Assembly: GCA_963978545.1 (NCBI GenBank)
Contig: OZ021726.1
Location: 54,226,959-54,290,958 of the forward strand
DNA: 64,000 nucleotides
From: Linyphia triangularis
Taxonomy: Eukaryota > Arthropoda > Arachnida > Araneae > Linyphiidae
Direction of reading: 5' to 3'
Shown here in pieces: positions 33,601-38,599 of the stretch. The notes beneath the pieces are model-generated. The model saw nothing but the letters and a program-made list of their open reading frames with translations, ran no database searches and had not been told where the DNA came from. The translations under genes were made by a program, and so were the position numbers. The stretch's first letter is position 1; each line of letters opens with the position of its first letter.

Positions 33601-34674
33601 ATGGGTAATTTAATATTCATTTTTAAAATGTGGCATGAACTTTTTGCCTATCCAGCATTTATAGTAATTTTGGATAGTTTTTATTTTCTTTAAATGTTAT
33701 CAATAAGTGATTTTTTCAACAATCTATTTAGTAGATTTTTTATGACATAGTAGGCCATGGTAATGATGATCAAATTTGGATAGTTACATGGCAAGTCAGT
33801 GCTTAACATGGGGGATTGCCAAAGCAAAGAAAATAAAGGTATATGCCATATATATATTTTTTTTTGGAAAACTAAAACATATTTTTATTCTGCAGGTGTG
33901 CTGTTTTGTTTAAGCAGGGACAAAAGAGCAAAAACAGTTTAAATATCATAGATATTCCCTTGACAATTTCCGATCCTCCACATTTATATAATAATGTAGA
34001 TGTAAACTATAGAAAACTAAACTTCAGGAAATTTATTGCACAAAAGATAAATTTATTAAAAAAGTTATAATTTTTTAATGGAAGATAAAAGTTATTAGTT
34101 GCATTTATGGAATTACTTTTGTTTTTTAACAGATTAAGAAAAGTTTTAATCAAATAAATATTTTTACAAATTCTTTGGTATTTCCCAGTTTTTCTTTCAT
34201 GTATAGCTGTTGCAATACATCCTGGTATATCGCATTTAATACTGCGATAAAGACTTCAGCAGACAAGATATGGCTTACAAATAAACTAGAGGCACAATTT
34301 CTGTTAGTAGTTTGCCACTGGCTATAAACTAATATGCCAAATACAACATTACATTGTTTAATAGGTATCCCAATTCATTGAGAAAACTTCATCTGTACAC
34401 AACACAAACCGTACCATCTATGAATCTTGGAAACCTCTGTTGATCTTTTACCGCATGTCCATGATGCCCTTCTCTGTAGTGGTCCTTTCCTCTTGTGCAT
34501 CCTCCGATGTTGGGAAGCTTGTAGGAAAGAAGATGGAAGATGCAGAAACTCTCTGGAGTCGCAAGGGGTGACATCATTGATGAGGATCTTCACACTGGAG
34601 TCTACCCCATCTCCGTCTGAATCGGAGGAGGATGCTCTGCAGCGATCCATGGTTAACTAGAGAGGGTGCTCCAT
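425..34674 (-). CDS. Lbc-type Rho guanine-nucleotide exchange factor (C1-DH-PH), 33 coding exons, 3' end outside the window
   Basis: Gene-level entry. The product should load GTP onto a Rho-family GTPase, most likely RhoA, and act at membrane or cytoskeleton. Reading the minus strand, 33 exons chain with matching phases and GT..AG borders into 1056 codons without a stop. Domains in model numbering: a Ser/Asp-rich N-terminus with RRAS at 60-63 (PKA-like); a basic stretch near 288-312; a C1 zinc finger 313-360; a DH domain about 543-735 with QRLTKYPLL at 688-696; a PH domain about 770-878 with the closing-helix Trp866; a helical segment 905-945; and the motif PKRAETFGGFD at 1003-1013, which is shared by ARHGEF2, ARHGEF28 and AKAP13. 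No PDZ or RGS domain is seen, so it is not of the Drosophila RhoGEF2 type. The last exon seen ends at a donor, so the C-terminus lies left of base 1. An alternative first exon is listed separately. The family call is firm; which vertebrate paralogue it matches is not resolved. Confidence 0.93.
782..801. repeat. 20-bp G homopolymer
   Basis: An uninterrupted run of G in an otherwise AT-rich intron. Similar runs occur at seven other places in the window. Confidence 0.9.
1141..2640. repeat. 1.5-kb imperfect palindrome (foldback element)
   Basis: The arm from about 1141 to 1745 is the reverse complement of about 2040 to 2640, at roughly 85% by eye, with some 300 bases of less symmetric AT-rich centre. 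Matching landmarks are GGAGCCAAA at 1167, the block around 1310-1330 with ATATAATATATCA, and TGGAAT...ACCAAGAGAAG near 1655. Each arm also carries its own small hairpin (about 1237-1289) built on AATCCCGACTGAG. No clear target-site duplication or coding capacity is seen. It sits in the intron between exons 32 and 33. Confidence 0.85.
3118..3360. repeat. Copy of a dispersed monomer repeat (GACGGCAAG family)
   Basis: Contains GATGACGGCAAGAAGGTTAA, CTATCTGTCAAGTTTCA and, at its end, ACACAAAATTGAAGTTAATA. The same words recur at 16940-17340, 51030-51400, 54830-55343 and 55526-55815. The copy ends about ten bases from the donor of exon 32. Confidence 0.75.
3372..3527 (-). CDS. RhoGEF exon 32, residues 971-1022, PKRAETFGGFD motif
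   Basis: It encodes CNIASRMLYFDTNPYSNS...MSPVLPKRAETFGGFD...REVTDK. The AETFGGFD motif occurs downstream of PH in ARHGEF2, ARHGEF28 and AKAP13. Acceptor TTTTCCAG; donor GTGGGT chosen because it restores phase to exon 33. Confidence 0.92.
3999..4071 (-). CDS. RhoGEF exon 31, residues 947-970
   Basis: It encodes VDLHQFLQKSEEETENLLMS then NLDQ, an amphipathic helix. Acceptor CTTCCAG, donor GTATAA. The final G joins the CG of exon 32. Confidence 0.87.
4270..4770. other. GC-richer island in the intron between exons 30 and 31, unidentified
   Basis: Clearly GC-richer than the flanks, with CG dinucleotides and a 14-bp G run (4331-4344). I found no open frame with family features and no convincing terminal repeats. 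AATAAA occurs downstream at about 5286. It may be the remnant of an LTR or other mobile element; I cannot decide. Confidence 0.35.
5817..5852 (-). CDS. RhoGEF exon 30, 36-nt exon, residues 935-946
   Basis: It encodes ELLGFDKHKLPN between a TTTTAG acceptor and a GTAAGT donor. In phase 0 on both sides, so it could be included or skipped. The sequence continues the helical segment naturally. Confidence 0.82.
6138..6211 (-). CDS. RhoGEF exon 29, residues 910-934, helical segment
   Basis: It encodes TMQEKDVEIVTLCEDKLKAM then YQVL. The pattern K..EI..LCE.KL is shared with relatives just after the PH domain. The pyrimidine-rich acceptor ends TTTTAAAG. Confidence 0.92.
6915..7004 (-). CDS. RhoGEF exon 28, residues 880-909, post-PH
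   Basis: It encodes ARAAAHIGDKADGDQILEDD then TTSKISELC. Acceptor TTACTTACAG, donor GTAATT. Enters and leaves in phase 1 (90 nt), so skipping keeps the frame. Confidence 0.88.
7742..7925 (-). CDS. RhoGEF exon 27, residues 819-879, PH
   Basis: It encodes AAVISLPKLLVREKAGQNSR...DKKQWLQIIRDSV... VISL.KLLVRE, GLYLIS and the closing helix with Trp866 are all present. In the family the LIVRE/FLIS strands form the patch that binds active RhoA; here the aromatic position is Tyr (GLYLIS). Acceptor TTTTGCAG, donor GTAATT. Confidence 0.98.
8629..8714 (-). CDS. RhoGEF exon 26, residues 790-818, PH
   Basis: It encodes IHMIILSDVIVLLQESNQKY then TFASLDNK. L.DV.V.LQE..QKY.FASLD.K is diagnostic of Lbc-family PH domains. 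Confidence 0.97.
8820..8901 (-). CDS. RhoGEF exon 25, residues 763-789, PH strands 1-2
   Basis: It encodes KSDLLCDNRKLRFEGTLEWK then SARGKVI. R.L..EG.L.WK is the first PH hairpin. Acceptor TTTTTCAG, donor GTTTGT. Confidence 0.96.
9097..9126. repeat. 30-bp T homopolymer
   Basis: Intronic T run between exons 24 and 25. Confidence 0.9.
9385..9504 (-). CDS. RhoGEF exon 24, residues 723-762, DH-PH junction
   Basis: It encodes DIVEQVNSAVAEKDRETRLL then EIYNRIDAKSTAFFRKKKFK. Matches the ...RLLEIY.R.D.KS... linker of Lbc-family DH-PH units. Phase 0 on both sides; donor GTTGGT. Confidence 0.95.
9588..9637 (-). CDS. RhoGEF exon 23, residues 706-722, DH last helix
   Basis: It encodes NKMETEHLHKALINIK, continuing into the long final DH helix. 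Acceptor CTTGTAG, donor GTAACA. Confidence 0.94.
9895..10001. mobile_element. Fragment of a hAT-type MITE (one end)
   Basis: Repeated words such as GACTTTCCATGACA and GACTTCCCATGACA lead to the terminus GCAGAAACCCTG, whose complement CAGGGTTTCTGC is a typical hAT-type end. The partner end was not found. Confidence 0.4.
10569..10686 (-). CDS. RhoGEF exon 22, residues 667-705, DH catalytic core (CR3)
   Basis: It encodes ...RGIPECILLVTQRLTKYPLL IDALIKTTK. QRLTKYPLL is the signature CR3 helix that contacts the GTPase switch regions. Acceptor CTTTAG, donor GTATAG. Confidence 0.98.
10786..10911 (-). CDS. RhoGEF exon 21, residues 625-666, DH
   Basis: It encodes FDGQNADDLCLYYSQFCSQH...KDILKTDRKFQAFVK. 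YS.FCS.H..AL..YK is the central helical region of this DH subfamily. Phase 0 on both sides; skipping would remove core helices. Confidence 0.97.
10966..11786. mobile_element. 821-bp non-autonomous hAT-like element
   Basis: The ends are perfect 16-bp inverted repeats, CAGGGTGGCTACAGAA at 10966 and its complement ending at 11786. They are flanked by a 5-bp direct repeat GTATA (10961-10965 and 11787-11791). Subterminal TTCCCTGA words occur at both ends. No transposase is visible. It lies in the intron that splits the DH exons 20 and 21. Confidence 0.82.
12715..12888 (-). CDS. RhoGEF exon 20, residues 567-624, DH
   Basis: It encodes VFAKGMIQELNHTRDMIQRL...FPHLEQLLRYHLNFLQKLRE...IGDVLLQQ. The FP.LE.L...H..FL..L.ER pattern is typical of DH domains. 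Phase 0 on both sides; 174 nt. The acceptor is TCGTAG. Confidence 0.97.
13046..13098 (-). CDS. RhoGEF exon 19, residues 549-566, DH CR1
   Basis: It encodes LILTEKHHCLTLKVMQR, the E-L-x-x-T-E-x-H-H-x-x-T-L-K pattern of Lbc-family DH helix 1. Acceptor ATTTCAG, donor GTAAGT after AGAGG. Confidence 0.96.
13267..13318 (-). CDS. RhoGEF exon 18, residues 532-548, start of DH
   Basis: It encodes ILKKLKEKDVKRQEAIY. KRQE.IYE is the first conserved helix (CR1) of the DH domain in this family. Acceptor TCCTACAG, donor GTATTG. Confidence 0.95.
14284..14375 (-). CDS. RhoGEF exon 17, residues 501-531, just before DH
   Basis: It encodes SQGASDVEDDTMLQLLDEES then ETWNGTVDKK. The ...SETWNGTVDKK run just before DH matches the W-plus-VDKK pattern seen at the same place in Lbc-family GEFs. 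Acceptor TTTTAAAG, donor GTAAAA. Confidence 0.88.
14617..14641. repeat. A homopolymer of about 25 bp
   Basis: Intronic A run between exons 16 and 17. Confidence 0.85.
14892..14935 (-). CDS. RhoGEF exon 16, residues 486-500
   Basis: It encodes MVETNSASMESLED. Acceptor TTGCAG, donor GTAAAT. Enters in phase 2, leaves one base. Confidence 0.75.
15230..15283 (-). CDS. RhoGEF exon 15, 54-nt frame-neutral exon, residues 468-485
   Basis: It encodes KVICEEKEVEPVEDTSS, an acidic segment. It enters and leaves in phase 2, so skipping keeps the frame. Acceptor TTTTTAG, donor GTAAGT. Confidence 0.75.
16493..16564 (-). CDS. RhoGEF exon 14, 72-nt frame-neutral exon, residues 444-467
   Basis: Acceptor TCTCGCAG, donor GTAAGT. 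It encodes APRKSFTPSGYSQWRRVATK plus LGV. It enters and leaves in phase 2 and lies alone between a 4.2-kb and a 1.2-kb intron, so it could be a cassette exon. It is GC-richer than its surroundings. Confidence 0.75.
16940..17340. repeat. Degraded copies of the dispersed monomer repeat
   Basis: Two related pieces each contain TAACCCACTTG followed by AAGCTGAAAC and a GACAACGCATT- or CAATGCACTT-type block. They match the family described at 3118-3360. Confidence 0.55.
18185..18530 (+). pseudogene. Degenerate coding remnant, possibly of a transposase
   Basis: The frame reading ...EVPENTIVLEDIPPDDFIFD... is open for about 70 codons after one in-frame TAA, with codon use more protein-like than the surroundings. 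Another stop lies upstream. I cannot name the family. It lies between inverted copies of GGGTGAATCGGAACA at 17791 and 20096, so a decayed DNA transposon is the simplest guess. Confidence 0.35.
18603..19861. mobile_element. 1.26-kb hAT-like element with internal promoter-like block
   Basis: The termini are CAGGGGTC at 18603 and GACCCCTG ending at 19861, flanked by a 6-bp direct repeat GTATTA (18597-18602 and 19862-19867). Both subterminal zones are rich in TATAGGA words. The interior is GC-richer and has an inverted pair around 19132 and 19263 (GATTCTGCG type). It also holds a CACGTG overlapping TGACGTCA at 19595-19606 followed by GATAAAAAG, resembling a promoter. No transposase frame is seen. 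Confidence 0.72.
20082..20120. repeat. Hairpin of GGGTGAATCGGAACA-type words
   Basis: TGTTCCGATTCACCC is followed after about nine bases by GGGTGAATTAGAACA, giving a stem of about 15 bp with two mismatches. The same word occurs at 17791-17805 in the opposite orientation to the first arm. Confidence 0.7.
20791..20834 (-). CDS. RhoGEF exon 13, residues 430-443, linker
   Basis: It encodes IVCPEPAKVSSPSS and leaves AA before a GTAAGT donor. Exons 14, 15 and 16 each begin with T, so any of them completes AAT (Asn). Confidence 0.75.
21160..21221 (-). CDS. RhoGEF exon 12, residues 409-429, linker
   Basis: It encodes KHAQPNKEKKSSLTDSTRIN. Acceptor GTTTGTAG, donor GTAAGT. Lys/Ser-rich, no domain. 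Confidence 0.78.
21725..21960. other. GC-rich patch in the intron between exons 11 and 12, unidentified
   Basis: About 230 bases are far less AT-rich than the flanks, and both strands hold partial open frames (plus-strand frame to the stop at 21954). There are no splice borders in phase with the RhoGEF. It may be an old retrotransposon or transposase piece; no family motif is recognisable. Confidence 0.35.
23293..23373 (-). CDS. RhoGEF exon 11, residues 382-408, linker
   Basis: Only one of three frames is open: SIRYPSRYRHLVGVPTLNHS then QSLTQL. Acceptor TTATTTTAG, donor GTTTGT. It enters and leaves in phase 1 (81 nt), so it could be skipped without a frameshift. Confidence 0.78.
24261..24312 (-). 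CDS. RhoGEF exon 10, residues 365-381, linker
   Basis: It encodes IIPSTTDKESNSLLTPS. Acceptor ATCATAG, donor GTAAGT. A Ser/Thr-rich linker between C1 and DH; phase fits both neighbours. Confidence 0.8.
24402..25133. repeat. Near-perfect tandem duplication, 366-bp period
   Basis: Copy 1 (24402-24767) and copy 2 (24768-25133) differ at only a few positions, for example a single A in the GGAAAAAAAATG run and TATTTACTAC against TATTCACTAC. Purely intronic, between exons 9 and 10. Recent duplication or an assembly artefact. Confidence 0.92.
25494..25776. repeat. Foldback repeat with arms of about 125 bp
   Basis: TACTTCATATTT...CTGTACTTTTTCAGGTTT on the left is matched by the complement ending AAACCTGAAAAAGTACAGAA...ATATGAAGTA on the right. 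The centre near 25620 is an AT run. It sits 136 bases from exon 9. Confidence 0.82.
25912..25976 (-). CDS. RhoGEF exon 9, residues 343-364, second part of the C1 zinc finger
   Basis: It encodes CSVTVHDSSCKDHVPQCIQTK, supplying C344, H349, C353 and C360 of the finger. Acceptor TTTTTCTAG, donor GTAAGT. Confidence 0.93.
26749..26872 (-). CDS. RhoGEF exon 8, residues 302-342, first part of the C1 zinc finger
   Basis: It encodes a Lys-rich lead and then H313, C326, C329 and C341 of the C1 finger (HQFVSICFSTAATCDVCSRG...). Acceptor TTTACCAG, donor GTGAGT. C1 fingers of this family generally act as protein or membrane contact sites rather than diacylglycerol sensors. Confidence 0.93.
27492..27585 (-). 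CDS. RhoGEF exon 7, residues 270-301, basic segment before C1
   Basis: It ends FSKRKKRGSLFFRKKK. The LFFRKKK followed by a Lys/Asp-rich run just before the C1 finger recalls ARHGEF28 and AKAP13. The acceptor sits behind an exceptionally long pyrimidine tract. Donor GTATTT. Confidence 0.9.
27586..27648 (-). promoter_or_regulatory. Very long pyrimidine tract at the exon 7 acceptor
   Basis: On the gene strand this is about 60 bases of T with single C interruptions, ending TTTTCAG at exon 7. Ordinary tracts are much shorter. It may be a strong U2AF- or PTB-binding site, or a microsatellite that happens to be tolerated here. Confidence 0.6.
28223..28360 (-). CDS. RhoGEF exon 6, residues 224-269
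   Basis: Acceptor TTTTCACCCCCAG, donor GTAAGT. It encodes NFGRNRFSFINVRNS...HEDEEEPEELNIKRLSTFSL. An acidic run is followed by the basic phospho-site-like KRLSTFS. It enters and leaves in phase 2. Confidence 0.88.
29024..29048 (-). CDS. RhoGEF exon 5, 25-nt microexon, residues 216-223
   Basis: Only 25 bases between a TTTCAG acceptor and a GTAAAT donor. It encodes HRRDGRD, with the flanking codons completed from exons 4 and 6. Its length is not a multiple of three, so skipping it would break the frame; it is probably constitutive. The call rests on borders and phase agreement on both sides. Confidence 0.75.
29802..29946 (-). CDS. RhoGEF exon 4, residues 168-215
   Basis: Acceptor ATGTAG, donor GTGAGT. 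It encodes PKAVKKHSLVTLGGKNSRK...STPSIVAAQEIQEI. Basic and Ser-rich, ending in a short amphipathic helix-like run; no named domain. It enters in phase 0 and leaves one base. Confidence 0.88.
30758..31006. mobile_element. 249-bp piggyBac-type MITE
   Basis: It is flanked by TTAA on both sides (30754-30757 and 31007-31010). The ends are CCCTCTGAGCG and its imperfect complement CACTCAGAGGG. The TTAA target and CCCT..AGGG ends are typical of piggyBac-superfamily elements. It lies 99 bases from exon 3, in the following intron. Confidence 0.8.
31106..31218 (-). CDS. RhoGEF exon 3, residues 130-167; first exon common to both forms
   Basis: Acceptor GTTTCAG, donor GTACAC. It encodes GSREDVFMFCNQLQDSV...NESRSSSISVE. 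It is entered in phase 1, which suits both exon 2 and the alternative first exon. It leaves in phase 0. No named domain. Confidence 0.85.
31463..31830. mobile_element. hAT-type MITE fragment
   Basis: It starts CAGGGTTCCCACTT, a common hAT-type end. The right half is made of AAGGACTT and AAGCACTTTTAAG words. A matching right terminus was not found, so it is probably truncated. Confidence 0.45.
31973..32134. promoter_or_regulatory. Cluster of eight TGCAATAA-like words
   Basis: TGCAATAA or close variants occur eight times in about 160 bases, at irregular spacing, roughly 260 bases downstream of the alternative first exon. The word resembles POU/octamer or C/EBP sites. It could be an intronic enhancer or a degenerate satellite. 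Confidence 0.4.
32395..32658 (-). CDS. Alternative first exon of the RhoGEF (coding 32443-32395)
   Basis: A TATAAAA box (32690-32684) is followed by about 240 bases of leader and an ATG at 32443. The ATG opens a 16-codon peptide, MYENDYFNEHEPSMEL, which ends one base short of a codon at a consensus GTGAGT donor. That single G joins the CC of exon 3 to make GCC, exactly as exon 2 does. The TSS end near 32658 is placed about 26 bases below the TATA box. This would give a form lacking residues 1-129 of the long form. Transcript data are absent, so this is inference from promoter, donor and phase agreement. Confidence 0.65.
32684..32690 (-). promoter_or_regulatory. TATA box of the alternative RhoGEF promoter
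   Basis: TATAAAA on the minus strand, directly upstream of a block that is GC-richer than the surrounding introns. Its distance to the candidate leader and the downstream ATG-plus-donor exon is typical of a core promoter. Confidence 0.5.
33210..33361 (-). CDS. RhoGEF exon 2, residues 79-129
   Basis: Bounded by a TTTTTAG acceptor and a GTAATT donor. It encodes WSLGVLIPDAG...SNRLSNAKDDSSD...KQRSFS, a low-complexity Ser/Asp-rich segment with no recognised domain. It enters in phase 2 and leaves one base (G), which exon 3 completes as GCC (Ala). Confidence 0.75.
34415..34674 (-). CDS. RhoGEF exon 1 (long form): short 5' UTR and residues 1-78
   Basis: The ATG is at 34650-34648 with an in-frame TAG nine bases upstream, which supports this start. 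The exon probably begins at 34674, after a pyrimidine-rich acceptor ending TCCAG, so a non-coding exon lies further right. The peptide is MDRCRASSSDSDGD... with a PKA-like RRAS at 60-63 and ends ...TEVSKIHR plus two bases. The donor GTACGG is weak; it was chosen because it is the nearby site that gives the phase exon 2 needs. Confidence 0.7.
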
Positions 34675-35315
34675 CTGGAGATAAAGAAAGAAAAGTTATT
34701 AATGTTGTGTTATGTGGGTAGGCGAATGTATTGATAAATTGAATGTTGGTTAAAAATCTTATTTCTGGCTTTATTTTAAATGCATGGTGTCCAGACAAAA
34801 AAAACATTTAAAATTTCCCTGTTAATGCCTAGTAATGCATATTTTTAAGATAAATAGTAAATATTTAAAACGAGTTTTAAAGAAATTTATTGCATAATAA
34901 ATTAATTTGAATGTAATATTTTTCAATACATTCAGGTTGTAAATTAAAGAACTAAACATAAAGAACTAACACATTTTGTAAAAACAAAACAAAAACATTA
35001 GTGAAGAGAATAAATAAGACTTTAATACGATAGGAATAAGCTGAATTTAGAAAGTATTAATTTCAGGTTTTGTGGATTTATTTTCAATTAACCGAGTACT
35101 ATAAGCTTTGTGTGAACATCAACTTTTGAAGGACAAAAATATTGAAATCCCTGACATTTGGCAAATTGCTACGAATTTCCACCTCCCTTTTTTCCTTTAT
35201 TTCTACAACTGCCAATTTCTCTGATATTCCCATGTTTTCCCTATAACTGGGCATCCTGAAATAATATCCGAAATATGTACATAATATATTAGTTTCTGTC
35301 TTAACATAGTAGTTG

Positions 35316-35492
35316 GCCGACCAAACAGTATAGTGGTTAGCGTGCTGGCTTCTAGACCGCGAGGTTGCGGGTTCGAGTCCCGTGTTGGCATGGGTGTTTG
35401 TAAATGAATGTTGGCTTGTCTAATGACGAATGTTTCGGCGCATTATAGCCCTCGTGTTGCTGACGGCGCCAGATAATCTGAAAACAACCAAC
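35316..35492 (+). mobile_element. tRNA-derived SINE with perfect 15-bp target-site duplication
   Basis: It begins GCCGACCAAAC. It has an A-box-like TAGTGGTTAGCGTG and B-box GGTTCGAGTCC, then a tRNA-unrelated body (GTTTCGGCGCATTATAGCCC, GCTGACGGCGCC) and a tail of AACAACCAAC instead of poly-A. The duplication TTAACATAGTAGTTG at 35301-35315 and 35493-35507 is exact, so the insertion is young. A second copy is at 55344. Confidence 0.92.
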
Positions 35493-37739
35493 TTAACATA
35501 GTAGTTGACATTTACTAAATGGCAATTTTAATTTTTTGACTGCCAAAGATCCCAAGAAATAAAAAAAAGTTGGAAATGTTTTTGTTTTTTTAAATAGACA
35601 AAGTTACTATAATCGACAAATATACCTTTTTCCAATTGTTTATCTTTTTGTTATTTATTGCTTATTTGATGTAACTTCAATAACTACTAATGTTGTCATG
35701 TGGCTTTAGCGCCGATAACTTAGTTGATTATTACTTAATTTTGTTTACAGAGGTCATGTTTATTTTTCACTTACAATTTCAATTATTTGTCATATTTAAT
35801 TCAATTTACTTTGATAGCTACAAGCATATCGCTTGAAAATTTTTTAAGGTCACTTGTAGAGTAAAATAAATTATTTTTTTGGAAATTCAAAAATTTAAAA
35901 GTTAAAATATATTGTGAATTTATAAAATTGTCAAAGATCTCAAATTTGCCCAAGAAATTAAATTTTTTTATCATAACGATACACTAATAGCTAACACGGC
36001 AAACAAACCCAGAACTTGACATTCTTATAATAAAGGCAGTTAAGAAATTGCTTTAGATCTACTTAAAGAACCTGTCAAGTTGAGCCCACATAAACTTAAA
36101 TATCCATATTACAGCATCAATCATGAAAATAATCTTAAAAAACACCGAAACTTTCATGTTTGACATAAATTTAAGATAATTTACAACAATGGTGAATGAT
36201 TGCTCACCCTAATATTACAATTTGTGTACGATATATTTGTGAGTATTCTTCCGTTAAACGTATACCAGTTGGCGCTAAGCCCAAATGTGTATATGTTTAA
36301 ATGACACCTAAATATAACGTCAAGCCTAAATGTTTACGATTTGTTATAAAAAGGTTGCTATAGCAACTCTACTATGGTTCGTTATAGGAATTATAAATGC
36401 TTTGAAGGTTGTTATTTTGAATGAGTTAGACTGGTACCAGATAAAAAACTACAAATTACATCGGTCTAACAGAAAAGTACATATTTGTGAAAACCAAAAA
36501 TTTTCATTTAAAATCCTGATAGAAAAGTAAAAGTAACTGACAAGCAAGTCGAGTAAACTTCAATAAAAGACGGCCATGAAAGAATGGCTTTGTGTTAATG
36601 ACAAACAGTCTTCAGTCTATTCTGGCATAAACAAGAATGCTTCTCTTAAATATAAGGGATAATTTCAAAGCAATGTTGATGTAAATATTTAATCAAGATT
36701 AATTGTTTATTTTAGAACTTACAAGCAATTGGTGTACACTTTCAATACTCTACCTTAATCAATTCAATCATAAAAATATAGTGTTTAAGTGTAATTGCCT
36801 GTTTGCGTTTTGAGCAAGTACACTTAGTATGTAAAAATAAAAGGTAGAAAAAGTGTGATAGGGTAGATGTATTAATTGCAATAACTCCATCACCAGCCCC
36901 TTTTATCCCACCCACCTGAAACATCTCCAATAAAGCTAAAAAAAAAAAATGTATGTGGAAGATATACCACTGAAACTCAAATGCAGAATTTAACTAATTT
37001 ATTTTGATTTTCATCTTTAATTTGCACAATTTTAAATCATTTTAAAAGAAAATTTAATTAAAATAAGCTTTAAAATAAGTTTTAAAATTCAAACACTTAA
37101 AAAAAATTTCAAACACTTGTTTATTGCAAAAATGTAAGAAGCTTTTCGTGAAAATAATCATCAAGACTTTAATAGTAAGGATAAATGGACTGACTTCAAT
37201 TACAACAAATTCATGTATCCATTAATCTGGCCCTAAAAAATCTAATTCAGCGAGTACAAAAAATTATGAGGATGAAATACAATGATCACTAAAACAAATT
37301 GTTGTTTTGTGAAATCACATTGACAGACAAGTACTATGAACAAACTTTTATGTTATTGTTTTGTTTGACAAAACAGAATGCTAGTATAAATTCCATTCGT
37401 GAACTTCCAACTTGAAGCAAAACAGCAACATGTAAAGAATCGGAAGTATAACAAATCAATAAAAATAAACAAATACCCTGCATCAAAGGAATGACAGTCA
37501 ACAAAACGTAAATAATCTCACAGCAAATCATGCCATGTATAATGATGCACAACCACTTAGCTCAGTTTTAACTGTAACACATTCCCCACTCCACTGTAAC
37601 CATGCGGCACTTTCATCCAAATCACAAATGACATGAGTCTGCATAATATCACACTTCCCCTAAAATCTTTTAGTCACACAAAATACCACTTCCACAAATT
37701 GAAAACGAAGTCCACATCACAAACAACACAACATCAAAA

Positions 37740-38260
37740 ATGTTTCGATCTGACGAAGCCCAGGTCAAAGATTTGTGCAACCAAGCGTTTCGGCGAAGCG
37801 CTCCATTGCTTTATGCACGGCTTGAAGAAGGTTCGTTCATGCAAATTGCCGAAAATCATTCGCGCTAAGAAAAAAAGAAGAAAAAGAAACTAAGTTGGGT
37901 GATGAGACCGCGGTCATTCGAACGAACGAGCTATGTTCTTATTAGCAGCGTTCTTCTGAAAACTTTTTCCGCCACGGCAGAGCAGACGGAAAACGCCAAC
38001 AGGTTTCCGTTCGTAAAAAGCCCGGTGGTTACGCAATCTGATGATGAGTAAAAGGCTGAAACTTTTACCATATAGCTTCTTCCTCAAACGTAGGTAGATT
38101 TTCACAACCGGAGCTTCACACCTTTGGAGATCGATGTGCAAGTTTCGACGGATTATTTACACTAATTCTCTGTTTAAACTGATATGCTTTTTGTGTGAGT
38201 GCGTTTCGCGGACTTGTCAAAAACCGGAATTCGCACACCTATCATCAGCTGATGTTTGGT
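37740..38260 (-). promoter_or_regulatory. CpG-bearing GC-richer block, possible upstream promoter and non-coding first exon
   Basis: This block stands out from AT-rich flanks by many CG dinucleotides (ACCGCGG, TTTCGCGG, TTCGGCGAAGCG). The acceptor at 34674 shows that a non-coding exon lies upstream of the long-form ATG, and this is the best candidate region. A possible minus-strand donor ATATG|GTAAAAG is at 38072-38067. No TATA box or transcript evidence. Confidence 0.35.
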
Positions 38261-38445
38261 CTGGTATTTGGAGTCACGGGGTGAAAACATTTTAAAGGGT
38301 GAAAAGAATGGTGATGTGGAAGAAAGCAGTAACACAGGGAATTTTTTTATGCAATTCCCTAGGATATGGATTTCCTGGATGGATTTAAAAAAGGATATGG
38401 ATTTAAGGATACACCACCACAAAGGTGCAAAAGAACACTCGCACT

Positions 38446-38462
38446 CCCCCCCCCCCCCCCCC
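38446..38462. repeat. 17-bp C homopolymer
   Basis: Followed 60 bases later by a 24-bp A run (38529-38552). Confidence 0.9.
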
Positions 38463-38524
38463 GAAAAAAAAGTGGTGAAATTTACTGGAAAAACCACGGG
38501 CCAGGTGAACAAAAAAGTTATTCA

Positions 38525-38555
<31 letters not shown>

Positions 38556-38599
38556 TATTTCTCAACAGTTTATTAGGAAATCCAATTAATATTTAAGTA

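Noticed and set aside
35316..35390. Possible tRNA-Arg gene
   Set aside because: The 5' and 3' ends do not form an acceptor stem, and the sequence continues into a SINE body with a target-site duplication.
35203..35391. Minus-strand open frame reading DSNPQPRGLEASTLTTI, also at 55252-55524
   Set aside because: It is the antisense translation of the tRNA-derived SINE. The frame appears at both SINE copies and nowhere else, so it is not a gene.
37633..37893. Plus-strand open frame with a basic C-terminus
   Set aside because: No start context, motif or splice structure; it overlaps the CpG-bearing block, which is better explained as promoter or untranslated sequence.
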